Shown here in pieces: positions 55,121-63,839 of a DNA stretch of 64,000 bases. The notes under the pieces are model-generated. The model saw only the letters and a list, made by a program, of their open reading frames with translations. It was not told the origin of the DNA and searched no databases. Each line of letters opens with the position of its first letter. The first letter of the stretch is position 1. Position numbers and translations under genes: made by a program. Source of the DNA: Thiomicrorhabdus chilensis DSM 12352 (lineage in GTDB: Bacteria > Pseudomonadota > Gammaproteobacteria > Thiomicrospirales > Thiomicrospiraceae); assembly GCF_000483485.1 (NCBI RefSeq), contig NZ_KI519609.1, positions 1,021,460-1,085,459 of the forward strand. Direction: 5' to 3'.

Positions 55121-55128
55121 CAGGCCTG
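55121..55128. repeat. CAGGCCTG repeat, copy 17 (intergenic)
   Basis: Context GATTTTAGCAGGCCTGTCT, upstream of pilD. The right side matches GTCT but the left side is T-rich rather than A-rich, so orientation is ambiguous. Confidence 0.65.
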
Positions 55129-55209
55129 TCTAAGAATCATAGGTTTTTTAGGGTGATTTTAAACCGCAGTCCCCAAAGGATTTGGATGACACCTTAAGTG
55201 AAATTTGGG

Positions 55210-55587
55210 TTATTCGCTGTAGGTCACGCAATTGCGGTCATTTTCCCAGACAGTAATGCTGTGCATTCGCACTTCCGGTGACGCGATGCGGGCCTCAATG
55301 GCACGAAACAGGTAGACGGCAATGTTTTCGGCGGTTGGGTTAACCTCTTGAAAGTGCGGGTGATCGTTGAGGAAAGTGTGATCCAATTCTTTGACGACCT
55401 CTTTGGCGTGTCGCTTAATCTCTTTGAAATCAATCACCATGCCGATGTCATTGAGTTGCGTGCCTGAGACCTGAACTTCGATTTTCCAGTTATGGCCATG
55501 TAACTTGGCACAATCACCCGGATAACCGCGCAGGCTATGAGCCGATGCAAAATCTAATAGGGTTTTTAAAACGAATGTCTGTGCCAT
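55210..55587 (-). CDS. queD: 6-carboxytetrahydropterin synthase QueD
   Basis: Converts 7,8-dihydroneopterin triphosphate to 6-carboxytetrahydropterin for queuosine. 125 residues. Zinc His residues are in FASAHSL and CAKLHGHNW; the catalytic Cys precedes KLHGHNW. GMVIDFKEIK, LDHTFLND and PTAENIAVYLF are family motifs. ATG at 55587 (MAQTFVLKTLLDF) chosen; six codons more exist upstream. QueG in this window shares the pathway. Confidence 0.94.
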   Translation of the reverse strand: MAQTFVLKTLLDFASAHSLRGYPGDCAKLHGHNWKIEVQVSGTQLNDIGMVIDFKEIKRHAKEVVKELDHTFLNDHPHFQEVNPTAENIAVYLFRAIEARIASPEVRMHSITVWENDRNCVTYSE

Positions 55588-55705
55588 GGCAAGGTGCCTA
55601 CTCAACTCTGATAATGAAATGGGGGAAGGAATTATATCGAAAAGCCCCGTTTATTGAAAGCGTAGCATATACGACTTTGCTCGAGTCGATTTCTCCGCTA
55701 GGATC

Positions 55706-56605
55706 TCAGTGATTTCGCTGTGCGATGTACTCAATGAGCTTGTCGAGAAACGGGCTGTGTATTTGTAGTTCGATCAAATCCGCTTTGGCCTGACGGATCA
55801 AATCGTCACGGTACGTTTTAGACTGGGTCAGACCAAGTAGTTTCGGGAAGGTGGATTTATTGGCCTGTTGGTCGCTACCTTGAGGTTTGCCTAAGGTTTC
55901 TGTGTCCGCTTCGATGTCGAGGATGTCGTCTTGAACCTGAAACGCCAGCCCGATTTTATCCCCTAGGTTTGATAGTGTGCTTTGAAGGCTGGCAAAGCGC
56001 TCACTCTGCACCGCCCCCATCATCAACGCCGTTCTGATCAGCGCCCCGGTTTTCATGGAATGCAGGGTTTTCAGTTGCATTAGATCGAGTTGCTGGTCTT
56101 CTGATTGCATGTCGATTATTTGCCCGCCGATCATGCCGGACACACCACTGGCCTGACTCAGTAGCTGAATCAATTTGATTTTGTGGTGATCGGAAACGGT
56201 TTCATCATGACTGAGCACCTGAAACGCCAAGGTTTGCTGGGCATCACCGGTCAAGATGGCGGTTGCTTCATCAAATTGGATATGGCAGGTCGGTTGACCT
56301 CTGCGTAAGTCGTCATCGTCCATTGCTGGCAGATCGTCATGCACCAGTGAGTAGCTGTGGATTAGCTCAATGGCGCAGGCAGAACTGTCGAGTTGTACCA
56401 GCGGAATTTCAAGTGCTTCGCCAATCGCATAGAGTAAGGCAGGTCTTAAGCGTTTGCCATTGTTTAAGGTGGCATACTTAATCGCATCAGCCAGTTTGGC
56501 AGGAACCTTTGCATGAAAAGTTAGACTTTCAGATAACAGATCTTGTAATTTTGATTGGATGCGTTGTTGGTAAAGGGTGAGTTGTGTTTGCAAATCCAGC
56601 TCCAT
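55706..56605 (-). CDS. ispA: Farnesyl diphosphate synthase
   Basis: Makes C15 prenyl diphosphate for ubiquinone and undecaprenyl lipids. 299 residues. NNGKRLRPALLYA, first Asp-rich motif VHDDLPAMDDDDLRRG, second Asp-rich motif FQVQDDILDIEAD. The ATG at 56605 comes directly after the T run of the upstream terminator, leaving no Shine-Dalgarno. No alternative Met is close, so the start may be a little downstream at a non-ATG codon, or initiation may be SD-independent. Confidence 0.94.
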   Translation of the reverse strand: MELDLQTQLTLYQQRIQSKLQDLLSESLTFHAKVPAKLADAIKYATLNNGKRLRPALLYAIGEALEIPLVQLDSSACAIELIHSYSLVHDDLPAMDDDDLRRGQPTCHIQFDEATAILTGDAQQTLAFQVLSHDETVSDHHKIKLIQLLSQASGVSGMIGGQIIDMQSEDQQLDLMQLKTLHSMKTGALIRTALMMGAVQSERFASLQSTLSNLGDKIGLAFQVQDDILDIEADTETLGKPQGSDQQANKSTFPKLLGLTQSKTYRDDLIRQAKADLIELQIHSPFLDKLIEYIAQRNH

Positions 56606-56637
56606 AAAAAAAGGCCGTCAATTTGACGGCCTTTTTG
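56606..56637 (-). terminator. Peroxiredoxin gene terminator, touching ispA
   Basis: A 13-bp stem (AAAAAGGCCGTCA and its complement) with a three-base loop. On the minus strand seven T follow, then at once the ispA ATG. Confidence 0.92.
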
Positions 56638-56710
56638 TGGTCATATTGATGCTGCTTATTTTAATCGCTGAAGGATTCTAAATAAACACCATTGCAATGA
56701 AATCACGCTT

Positions 56711-57313
56711 TTAGAGTTCGTCGGCGTGTTTGCTTAGGTATTCAGCGACACCGTCCGGAGAATCGGTCATCCCTTCATCGCCTTTGTTCCAGCCGGCCGG
56801 GCAGACTTCACCAAACTCAGCATGGAACTGCAATGCTTCGACCATACGAACCATTTCATCAACGTTACGTCCTAAAGGCAGGTCGTTGACAACCTGGTGG
56901 CGGACCACTCCTTCGTTGTCGATCAAAAATGCTCCGCGCAATGCAACATTTCCTGGGTGTCTTATGCCATAAGCGTCCATGATCGATCCCCCAAGGTCAG
57001 CAACCAATGGGAATTTAACCGGTCCAAGACCACCTTGGTTGACCGGAGTGTTGCGCCATGCGTTGTGTGTGAACTGAGAGTCGACGGAGATACCCACGAC
57101 TTCGGTTCCCAATTCCTTGAATTTTTCGACACGGTGGTCAAACGCCAAGATTTCAGACGGGCAAACAAACGTGAAATCAAGCGGATAGAAAAACACTACG
57201 GCATATTTTCCGGCGATGTGGCTTTTCAGGTTGAAATCATCGACGATTGAACCGTCGGCAAGTACCGCCGCTGCGGTGAAATCTGGTGCGGGCTTGGTGA
57301 CAAGTACTGACAT
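56711..57313 (-). CDS. Typical 2-Cys peroxiredoxin
   Basis: Reduces peroxides as a dimer or decamer. 200 residues, Prx1/AhpC group. Peroxidatic Cys in FTFVCPSE, resolving Cys in GEVCPAGW. The GGLGPV loop is present and the tail reads VAEYLSKHADEL, so the GGLG and YF-like features of oxidation-sensitive peroxiredoxins are partly kept (YL rather than YF). No ahpF is adjacent. It has its own terminator. Confidence 0.94.
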   Translation of the reverse strand: MSVLVTKPAPDFTAAAVLADGSIVDDFNLKSHIAGKYAVVFFYPLDFTFVCPSEILAFDHRVEKFKELGTEVVGISVDSQFTHNAWRNTPVNQGGLGPVKFPLVADLGGSIMDAYGIRHPGNVALRGAFLIDNEGVVRHQVVNDLPLGRNVDEMVRMVEALQFHAEFGEVCPAGWNKGDEGMTDSPDGVAEYLSKHADEL

Positions 57314-57517
57314 ACTAAAACCTCTGACTGATTAAAAATAAAATGAAAAATTAAAGACCTAAATAGTATAGTGGATTTGTAAGGCATGTGCCAGCTGTGC
57401 CGCTTTGGGATGTTTTAAACTCAAAGAGTGTGATAAATGGATGGATAAGAGTGGATTTAATAGTTTATTCATCTTGGCCGATAACCTAATACAGTCGCAA
57501 ATAACAGAAGGTGTGGA

Positions 57518-58150
57518 ATGTTTGTCGTTTATAGTCCAGAAGGCCGAAGTTTCATTGGGGCTGCTCAGAACCTGCCAGTTTTGAAGGTGGATCCGGCCAA
57601 GCGCATAAAAGCTTCTCCTAAAGCGAGTCTGGAAGACATGCGGATGGAACCGGATCACTCCAATCCGCATTTTAGAGAACAGGCGGCCTTGAAGCAGTAC
57701 CAGCATGTTCAGCAGCCAGAAATGCAGCGTCATACGGTCGTGAAGGTGGAGGAAATTATGACTACACCGGTAATAACCATGGATTTGCATACGTCTATTG
57801 AAGAGGCGTGGAAGCTAATGGACGAGCGGAATATCCACCATCTCCCGGTAATGGAAGACAATCAATTGATTGGCATGTGTTCGAGAACCGATGTATTGAA
57901 ACGAGTTATTCTCAATGGGCAGGGTGAATTGGAGCAGGCAATGCCGGAAGGGGTTGATGTCATTATGCAGTCTGAAGTGGTGACGGCAAAGCAAGGAACC
58001 GAGATTCGTCAAGTGGCGATGGCTTTGACGCAATACCATATCGGGGCATTACCCATCATTGATGAAGAGGAAAAGTTGGTGGGCATTGTGACACTGTCGG
58101 ATTTGGTTAAGCGCCTCTCTCAACAACCTCCCGTAGAACTTTATATCTGA
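57518..58150 (+). CDS. CBS-domain pair protein
   Basis: 210 residues. Residues 1-70 are an uncharacterised segment (MFVVYSPEGRSFIGAAQNLP, then basic and acidic stretches). Two CBS domains follow: VEEIMTTPVITMDLHTSIEEAW...RTDV at about 75-130 and VIMQSEVVTAKQGTEIRQVA...LSDLV at about 145-205. CBS pairs bind adenine nucleotides and regulate partners. No enzyme or channel is attached. The partner is unknown. Confidence 0.85.
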   Translation: MFVVYSPEGRSFIGAAQNLPVLKVDPAKRIKASPKASLEDMRMEPDHSNPHFREQAALKQYQHVQQPEMQRHTVVKVEEIMTTPVITMDLHTSIEEAWKLMDERNIHHLPVMEDNQLIGMCSRTDVLKRVILNGQGELEQAMPEGVDVIMQSEVVTAKQGTEIRQVAMALTQYHIGALPIIDEEEKLVGIVTLSDLVKRLSQQPPVELYI

Positions 58151-58217
58151 CTCATTTTCAATTGCTTCGTGAGTGTGTTGTGGAGAGCGGGTATTTCGCG
58201 ACCGCTCCCCATTAATT

Positions 58218-58586
58218 TTATTGCTGCTGTTGGGCTTGTTCCAGGTCTTTATGAACCTGCTGCATGTCCAATTCTTTTAGTTGCTTGATGCCTTCTTCAA
58301 GCGCGCTCCCCGGAATGGCTCCCGGATTTGAGAAGACCACAATTTTTTCACGCATGAAGACCAGGGTTGGAATCGAACGAACCTGAAACATTCCGGCCAA
58401 TTCTTGTTCTTCTTCTACGTTGACTTTGGCAAATACAATGTCAGGGTATTTTTCTGAGATTTCTTCAAATACCGGCCCGAATTGTTTACAAGGCCCACAC
58501 CACTCGGCCCAGAAATCAAAAATGACGATTTCATTGTTGGTGATGGTTTCTTCAAATTGTGCAGTGGTTAGGTTAACGACGGCCAT
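58218..58586 (-). CDS. Thioredoxin family protein
   Basis: 122 residues, one domain. Active site WCGPCK in FWAEWCGPCKQFGPVF, cis-Pro in RSIPTLVFM. The tail is extended and Gln-rich (LEQAQQQQ), which is not normal for TrxA (109). Cytoplasmic; no signal peptide. It follows fumC by 35 bases on the same strand and is probably co-transcribed. A general or dedicated reductant role cannot be separated here. Confidence 0.92.
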   Translation of the reverse strand: MAVVNLTTAQFEETITNNEIVIFDFWAEWCGPCKQFGPVFEEISEKYPDIVFAKVNVEEEQELAGMFQVRSIPTLVFMREKIVVFSNPGAIPGSALEEGIKQLKELDMQQVHKDLEQAQQQQ

Positions 58587-58621
58587 GCTAACGGGCTCCT
58601 TTTTGATGATAAGTTTGAATT

Positions 58622-60013
58622 TTAAACGGTTGGGTTGCCGCCTTGCGTCAATACCGCAGGATTCAGATATTGACGTAAAGTGGCTTCATCCAAGTCGGTC
58701 ATTTCCAGCGCGACTTCTAAAACCGGGCGGCCACTTTGGTAGGCTTGTTTCGCAATGGCCGCGCCTTTTTCATAGCCTACCACGGTATTGAGTGCGGTGA
58801 CCAGAATTGGATTGACATCCAGTGCTTGTTTTAGGTTTTCGGTATTGACGGTAAAGTCTTTGATTGCCAGATCAGCAAGCTGGACCGCAGCATTGGATGC
58901 GATTTCAATGCTCTGCAAGAGGTTGGCGGCAATCATCGGTAACATAACATTCAGTTGGAAATTACCGGATTGGCCGCCAATCGTAATCGCAGTATGATTG
59001 CCGATGATTTGAGCGGCAACCATGCAGACCGCTTCGGGAACGACCGGATTGACTTTTCCAGGCATGATGGAGCTGCCTGGCTGTAATGCGGGTAGCTGTA
59101 TCTCCCCCAGACCCGCCAAAGGGCCGGAATTCATCCAACGTAGGTCATTGGCTATTTTCATGAAACTGCTTGCAAGGACATTTAACTGGCCGCTAAGCTC
59201 TACCGCTGTGTCTTGACTGCTCAAACCGACATAGAGGTTTTCCATCTGTTCAAACGGAATGGCGGTGATGGTCGACAGGTTGGCGGCGACAAGGCGCCCG
59301 AATTCGGCTTCAGCATTAATGCCCGTTCCGACTGCAGTGCCTCCTTGCGGGATTTTATGCAGGCGTTTTTGGGTGTCTTTGAGGCGCTGGATATTGTCAG
59401 TAATTTGAACCCGCCAACCGGACAGTTCTTGGCTCATTTTGATCGGAGTGGCATCCATTAAATGGGTTCGACCGGTTTTGATGATGTCAGCCAGCGACCT
59501 CTCTTTGTCTTCAATGACGTTCGCCAAATGCATTAAGGCCGGTAGAAGTTGCTCTTCAAGGGCAATGGATGCGGCCACATGAATGGTTGTTGGGATGACG
59601 TCGTTGGAGCTTTGGCTCATGTTAAGGTCGTCATTCGGATGAACCTCGATGCCGGTCAAGTTTTTGGCAAGTTGCGCCAAAACTTCATTGGCATTCATGT
59701 TGGTGCTGGTACCGGAGCCGGTCTGAAAGACATCAACCGGGAATTGATCGAGGTATTCCCCTTTGATAATCTTGTCGGCGGCGGTTTGGATGGCGTGAGC
59801 CTTATCTTCGTCAAGTAACTGCAGTTCACGGTTACTGTCTGAACAAGCGAATTTGACGTAGCATAAAGCTTTGATAAAGAGCGCCGGCATCGGTGTGCCA
59901 CTGATGGGAAAATTATTGATGGCTCTTTGGGTTTGGGCTCCATAAAGAGCGCTTTGAGGTACTTCAAGCGACCCCATGCTGTCTTTTTCGATTCGAAATT
60001 GCTTGTTTGACAT
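58622..60013 (-). CDS. fumC: Fumarate hydratase, class II
   Basis: Hydrates fumarate to malate in the TCA cycle; the oxygen-stable, iron-free type. 463 residues. FQTGSGTSTNMNANEV, GRTHLMDATPI, GTAVGTGIN, and the signature GSSIMPGKVNPV are all present. Followed by the thioredoxin gene. The choice of the iron-free enzyme suits an aerobic autotroph, which is inference. Confidence 0.97.
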   Translation of the reverse strand: MSNKQFRIEKDSMGSLEVPQSALYGAQTQRAINNFPISGTPMPALFIKALCYVKFACSDSNRELQLLDEDKAHAIQTAADKIIKGEYLDQFPVDVFQTGSGTSTNMNANEVLAQLAKNLTGIEVHPNDDLNMSQSSNDVIPTTIHVAASIALEEQLLPALMHLANVIEDKERSLADIIKTGRTHLMDATPIKMSQELSGWRVQITDNIQRLKDTQKRLHKIPQGGTAVGTGINAEAEFGRLVAANLSTITAIPFEQMENLYVGLSSQDTAVELSGQLNVLASSFMKIANDLRWMNSGPLAGLGEIQLPALQPGSSIMPGKVNPVVPEAVCMVAAQIIGNHTAITIGGQSGNFQLNVMLPMIAANLLQSIEIASNAAVQLADLAIKDFTVNTENLKQALDVNPILVTALNTVVGYEKGAAIAKQAYQSGRPVLEVALEMTDLDEATLRQYLNPAVLTQGGNPTV

Positions 60014-60280
60014 GTCTTTAGTTTTTGAAAGTTGAATTGAGAAAAAAATTCGCCGTTTTCAGGATGTTTGAAGGCATCGGCTTTTGAATATATTTCCTAT
60101 TTTAGTCGATTGTGGCATCGCTTTGGCAGCTTAATGTGTAAAACTTATCCCTAAACTGGGTTCTTTTTTGAGATAAGATAAAATTTTTAAGAAAATAGAC
60201 GGATGTGGGTTTGCGGTGAAAATCATTTTGAAAGCTGATTGTTTCCTACAAATTGTAGTCGGATTGAGAATTGGATTGGT

Positions 60281-62275
60281 ATGAATATCGATAAACAGTC
60301 CTTCAACTCCTGGGTCATTGGTGAGGTTTTATGGTGGCGTTGCGAAGTGGGTTCGACTGACTTTGCCATTCAGTGCTCCTCGGCTTTGCAAAACCTGTTC
60401 GATCATTCCGTGCTGACCATGGATGACCTGGTAGGGAGCCATGACGCCGCTTTAATTCATCTTAAAATCAATGAAGTGCTGGAGTTTCCACAGCGTGATA
60501 TTCGTTTTGTCTGCACCTTTGATACCAAACGTGGTGCGCTGTCATACCAGCACCGCTTAAAGGTTTTTGCGGAGCCAGGGAAAAAGTTCATATTTGCCGA
60601 GTGTATTGATGTGACTGAAATGGTTGCGCTGAGCAAAGAAATGGTCGATGCGCAGGGTCGTCTTTCCTTGACGCAAGTTTATGAAAGACAATCTTTTTTG
60701 GAAGAGCAAAATCGACTGATTCAGGAGTCTTATAACAAACAGTCACGTTTTTTGGCGCTATTGAGTCATGAATTACGATCCCCCTTGTTGGGCATCAACA
60801 GTATGGTCACGCATCTCAAACAATACTATGCGCAGGATCAATATCTGGCGGAACGCTTGCGGATAATCAACTTGACGTCAGAGCAAATGATGTTTCTGGT
60901 GAATGATATTTTGACTTACTCACAGACCGAGTACGATGCGATCTCTCTGCACCCTAGACGTTTTTCTCTGAATCAGACGTTTGATTACGTGAAGCAGTTA
61001 ACCAAATCGATCGCCATTGATAAAGGTGTATTTGTCTCGCTGGTCTATCTTGGTGAGCGCGATTGGGTTTATGGAGACAGTATCCGTTTGTCGCAAATCC
61101 TGATCAATCTGATCGTGAATGGAATCAAGTTTACCAGACTGGGAGGTGTCTCGGTTGAGGTGCGCCAGGAAAGCGGTGATCGCTTTTCATTTATGGTGAT
61201 GGATTCCGGTGAAGGAATCGAAGCTGAAAAACTTGAGAAGATATTTGATCCTTTTACGCAGTTCAAGACGGAGGGCGCCACACGTACCTTGGGTTCCGGT
61301 TTAGGTTTGTCGGTGGTGAAACAGTTGGTTGATTTGATGGGAGGGGAGATTTCGGTTTCCTCAACGCCAGGAGTTGGAACGACATTTATTTTCACTCTTG
61401 AGCTGCCTGCCGCCGAAACGGATTCTGATAAGTCAATGGATGGGAAGCAGCTTAAGGAGCAAACGGCAATTACAAAGCCCGATTATATTCGAGATGAACA
61501 GCCTTTAAGGGTTTTAGTGGTGGATGATTCGAAAATCAATCGGATGGTTTTGTCGGGATACCTGAAAGAGTTGGATTGCACCGTGGTTGAAGCCACCGAT
61601 GGCCTGGAAGCATGGACTGAATTTCAAAAGCAGCCATTTGATTTTGTGTTTCTGGATATTCAAATGCCGCAGATGGACGGGTTTGAGGTGATGCAGCACA
61701 TTCAACAGTGCAAGCAAGAAGGCAAAGTACCGAATCTTAGAGCGGTGTTTGCCGTGACAGCAGGTGGCGGGGAGGAGTTGATCCCTAAAGGTCAGACATT
61801 GCAGTCTCTTGGGTTTAAAAAATGGTTGGTAAAGCCAATCAGTAAATCTCAAGTTATCGAGTTGCTTACCGAGTCGCCTGCAAAATCGTCTCTCACGCAA
61901 CAGAAAAAAATGGAAAAAAAGGATGAAGTCGATGAGGCTGAACTTAAAGTCGAGTTTGACGATATTCCGACTGCATTCCATGCCTTACTTAAGCCTTTTG
62001 TAGAGGAGTTTTCGCAAAATCTGAACGCATTGGAAAGTGCCATTGAGCAAGAGAGCTGGGATGAGGTAAAACTCTTGGCGCATTATATGAAAGGGAATTG
62101 TATGGTATTTCAATTGGTTGCTTGGGTTGAGGTGCTCAGAGAGGTTGAAAGCCTTGCTGACAGGGCGTGTCAGTTCGATGAAAGCAAAAAAATATTGCGT
62201 TTGAGGTTGAAAACTCTAGAAAAGGCATTAAAACACCTTGAGAATTTGCGGTTAATTCGCGATAATGCTGATTGA
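60281..62275 (+). CDS. Hybrid sensor histidine kinase (PAS-like, HisKA, HATPase, REC, Hpt)
   Basis: 664 residues, cytoplasmic. N-terminal PAS-like domain (about 1-120), coiled coil, then HisKA with H163 in LSHELRSPL. The HATPase has NLIVNGIKFTR, DSGEGIE and GSGLGLSVVKQL. The receiver domain has D459 in FVFLDIQMPQMDG, and an Hpt domain has H601 in LAHYMKGNC. All phosphorelay residues are present. The ATG at 60281 is preferred over a longer frame; its ribosome site is weak. Partner is likely the regulator 56 bases downstream. Confidence 0.92.
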   Translation: MNIDKQSFNSWVIGEVLWWRCEVGSTDFAIQCSSALQNLFDHSVLTMDDLVGSHDAALIHLKINEVLEFPQRDIRFVCTFDTKRGALSYQHRLKVFAEPGKKFIFAECIDVTEMVALSKEMVDAQGRLSLTQVYERQSFLEEQNRLIQESYNKQSRFLALLSHELRSPLLGINSMVTHLKQYYAQDQYLAERLRIINLTSEQMMFLVNDILTYSQTEYDAISLHPRRFSLNQTFDYVKQLTKSIAIDKGVFVSLVYLGERDWVYGDSIRLSQILINLIVNGIKFTRLGGVSVEVRQESGDRFSFMVMDSGEGIEAEKLEKIFDPFTQFKTEGATRTLGSGLGLSVVKQLVDLMGGEISVSSTPGVGTTFIFTLELPAAETDSDKSMDGKQLKEQTAITKPDYIRDEQPLRVLVVDDSKINRMVLSGYLKELDCTVVEATDGLEAWTEFQKQPFDFVFLDIQMPQMDGFEVMQHIQQCKQEGKVPNLRAVFAVTAGGGEELIPKGQTLQSLGFKKWLVKPISKSQVIELLTESPAKSSLTQQKKMEKKDEVDEAELKVEFDDIPTAFHALLKPFVEEFSQNLNALESAIEQESWDEVKLLAHYMKGNCMVFQLVAWVEVLREVESLADRACQFDESKKILRLRLKTLEKALKHLENLRLIRDNAD

Positions 62276-62331
62276 AGCGATTGATTCAAAATCGGGGGCG
62301 ATGTTGTCCTATATACAGAGGTTAAGGTTCC

Positions 62332-62985
62332 ATGACAAAAAAGATTACGATTTTATTGGCTGAAGATCACAGTTTGGTAAGAGCTGGATTCAAATCGATT
62401 CTTCAATCCGAAGAAGACTTCAGCATCGTCGGTGAAGCTGAAGATGGATTGGAATGTCTGGAATTGGTCAGAGCCAAGTCGCCAATGGTGGTGCTGTTGG
62501 ACTTATCCATGCCTAAATTAAGTGGGTTGAATGCGATTTCTCACATTAAAAAGCGCTATGCGGATACCAAAATCATTGTCTTGACGGCAGCAGAAACCCC
62601 AAGTGTTTGGACCGAGGTTCTGGATTTAGGTGTGAATGGTATCGCCATGAAATCGGTTTCTCAAAAAGAACTGATCTCAGGGGTGCGCAAGGTGGTCAGT
62701 GGAGAAACCTTTATTCATTCGGAAATCCAGCCGATTTTGGATGCGGAACTCGACAAATTGTCAGCCAATAAGAAATTGTCGGTGCGTGAAAAGCAAGTCG
62801 TCAAATTGGTGGCGGAAGGTTATAAAACCAAAGAGATTGCCGAGATTCTTGAGATTAGTGATCGTACAGTCTCCAAACACCGTGAAAACCTGATGACCAA
62901 AATGGGTGTGACTTCCACAGCGGAAATTACCAATTACGCGAATGAATCCGGTTTAACGAAAGTCGGACTCGAAGAGATCGAATAA
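62332..62985 (+). CDS. NarL/FixJ-type response regulator
   Basis: 217 residues. Receiver domain 1-120 with D57 in VVLLDLSMP and conserved Asp in LAEDHS. C-terminal LuxR-type helix-turn-helix: LSVREKQVVKLVAEGYKTKEIAEIL with DRTVSKHRENLMTKMGV. Expected to accept phosphate from the upstream Hpt domain and control transcription. Targets are unknown. It ends before a strong GAAA-loop terminator. Confidence 0.93.
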   Translation: MTKKITILLAEDHSLVRAGFKSILQSEEDFSIVGEAEDGLECLELVRAKSPMVVLLDLSMPKLSGLNAISHIKKRYADTKIIVLTAAETPSVWTEVLDLGVNGIAMKSVSQKELISGVRKVVSGETFIHSEIQPILDAELDKLSANKKLSVREKQVVKLVAEGYKTKEIAEILEISDRTVSKHRENLMTKMGVTSTAEITNYANESGLTKVGLEEIE

Positions 62986-63046
62986 CGTTCGAGTCAACGA
63001 TTCAATTGGAAGTTTATAACGCGATTGATTAGGTTGTCGAGTACAG

Positions 63047-63072
63047 AAAAAGGGCCGAAAGGCCCTTTTTTA
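63047..63072. terminator. Bidirectional terminator with GAAA loop
   Basis: A 10-bp perfect stem AAAAAGGGCC closed by GAAA, with T runs in both directions. It serves the response regulator and the convergent DUF5610 gene. Confidence 0.92.
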
Positions 63073-63098
63073 TTGTATGAGATAATCCCGAGATGGGG

Positions 63099-63839
63099 CT
63101 ATTCCATAAGGTTGTCGGTTTCCCTTTCGGCAGCATCGTCTGCAGTCTTGCTTTGAGTTTCACCGTCTGTTTCAGAGGTGTTCGTTGTTTCAGTTCCAGG
63201 GATTGAAGAGATGCCTAGAAAATCGTTTTTGAAGCGTTCCAAACCTTCCTGTACTTTCTGATATGTCAGGTCGACGGTCTCTTCAATATCACCTTCCAAT
63301 ACTTTTAAGTCCCCCAATACGTCTTTGGCTTGACTGAAACCTTGGGTGATTCCGCCACCAATCACATCCAGAAAACGGTTGATGAGCTCTTCACCTTCAA
63401 GCTCGGGATGAGCTTTCTGAAACCCGGCTAAAAATGCCGTACTGCCGTCAATGATGCGTTGAGCGGTATTTTCTGGCGTCCAGTATTCCATGCCGCCTTG
63501 GCTTTTCAACGTCTCTTGGCTGATGGGTTGAAATTCCATTTGTTCGAACTCTGCGCTTAAAATTTCGTTGAGTTTGTCAATCGCTTCCTGGAAGGTGATT
63601 TTCAGGGCGTTTTCCGGAGCACTACTTGAATCGCCAAACAGGTGTGCGACGATGCTTGCCTGATGCTGTTGACGAATAAAAGCGTGAGCATTGACAGCTT
63701 GCTGTGCCGCTTGCTCGGGCAATTCCGGCTGGCCATGAGTCCGTTTCCCTTGATTGTTAGGATTGGCCTGGTCTGTAACATTGCCACTGTTCTTTTGGTA
63801 AGCGTTCAGCATGCCGTTGTTGATTGATTGAATGGCCAT
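63099..63839 (-). CDS. DUF5610 family protein
   Basis: 246 residues, soluble, without signal peptide. The DUF5610 core spans about 75-195 with EYWTPENTAQRIIDGSTAFL, FQKAHPELEGEELINRFLDVIGGGITQGF. N-terminal region is Gln/Asn-rich and the C-terminal 35 residues are Thr/Ser/Asp/Glu-rich and disordered. Function unknown. ATG at 63839 lies after AGGAAATT on the minus strand. It is the last gene of the window. Confidence 0.85.
   Translation of the reverse strand: MAIQSINNGMLNAYQKNSGNVTDQANPNNQGKRTHGQPELPEQAAQQAVNAHAFIRQQHQASIVAHLFGDSSSAPENALKITFQEAIDKLNEILSAEFEQMEFQPISQETLKSQGGMEYWTPENTAQRIIDGSTAFLAGFQKAHPELEGEELINRFLDVIGGGITQGFSQAKDVLGDLKVLEGDIEETVDLTYQKVQEGLERFKNDFLGISSIPGTETTNTSETDGETQSKTADDAAERETDNLME

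Noticed and set aside
63750-63770. GATTGGCCTGGTCTG in the DUF5610 gene, similar to copy 4
   Set aside because: Only the right half matches; the palindrome core is broken, so it was not counted.
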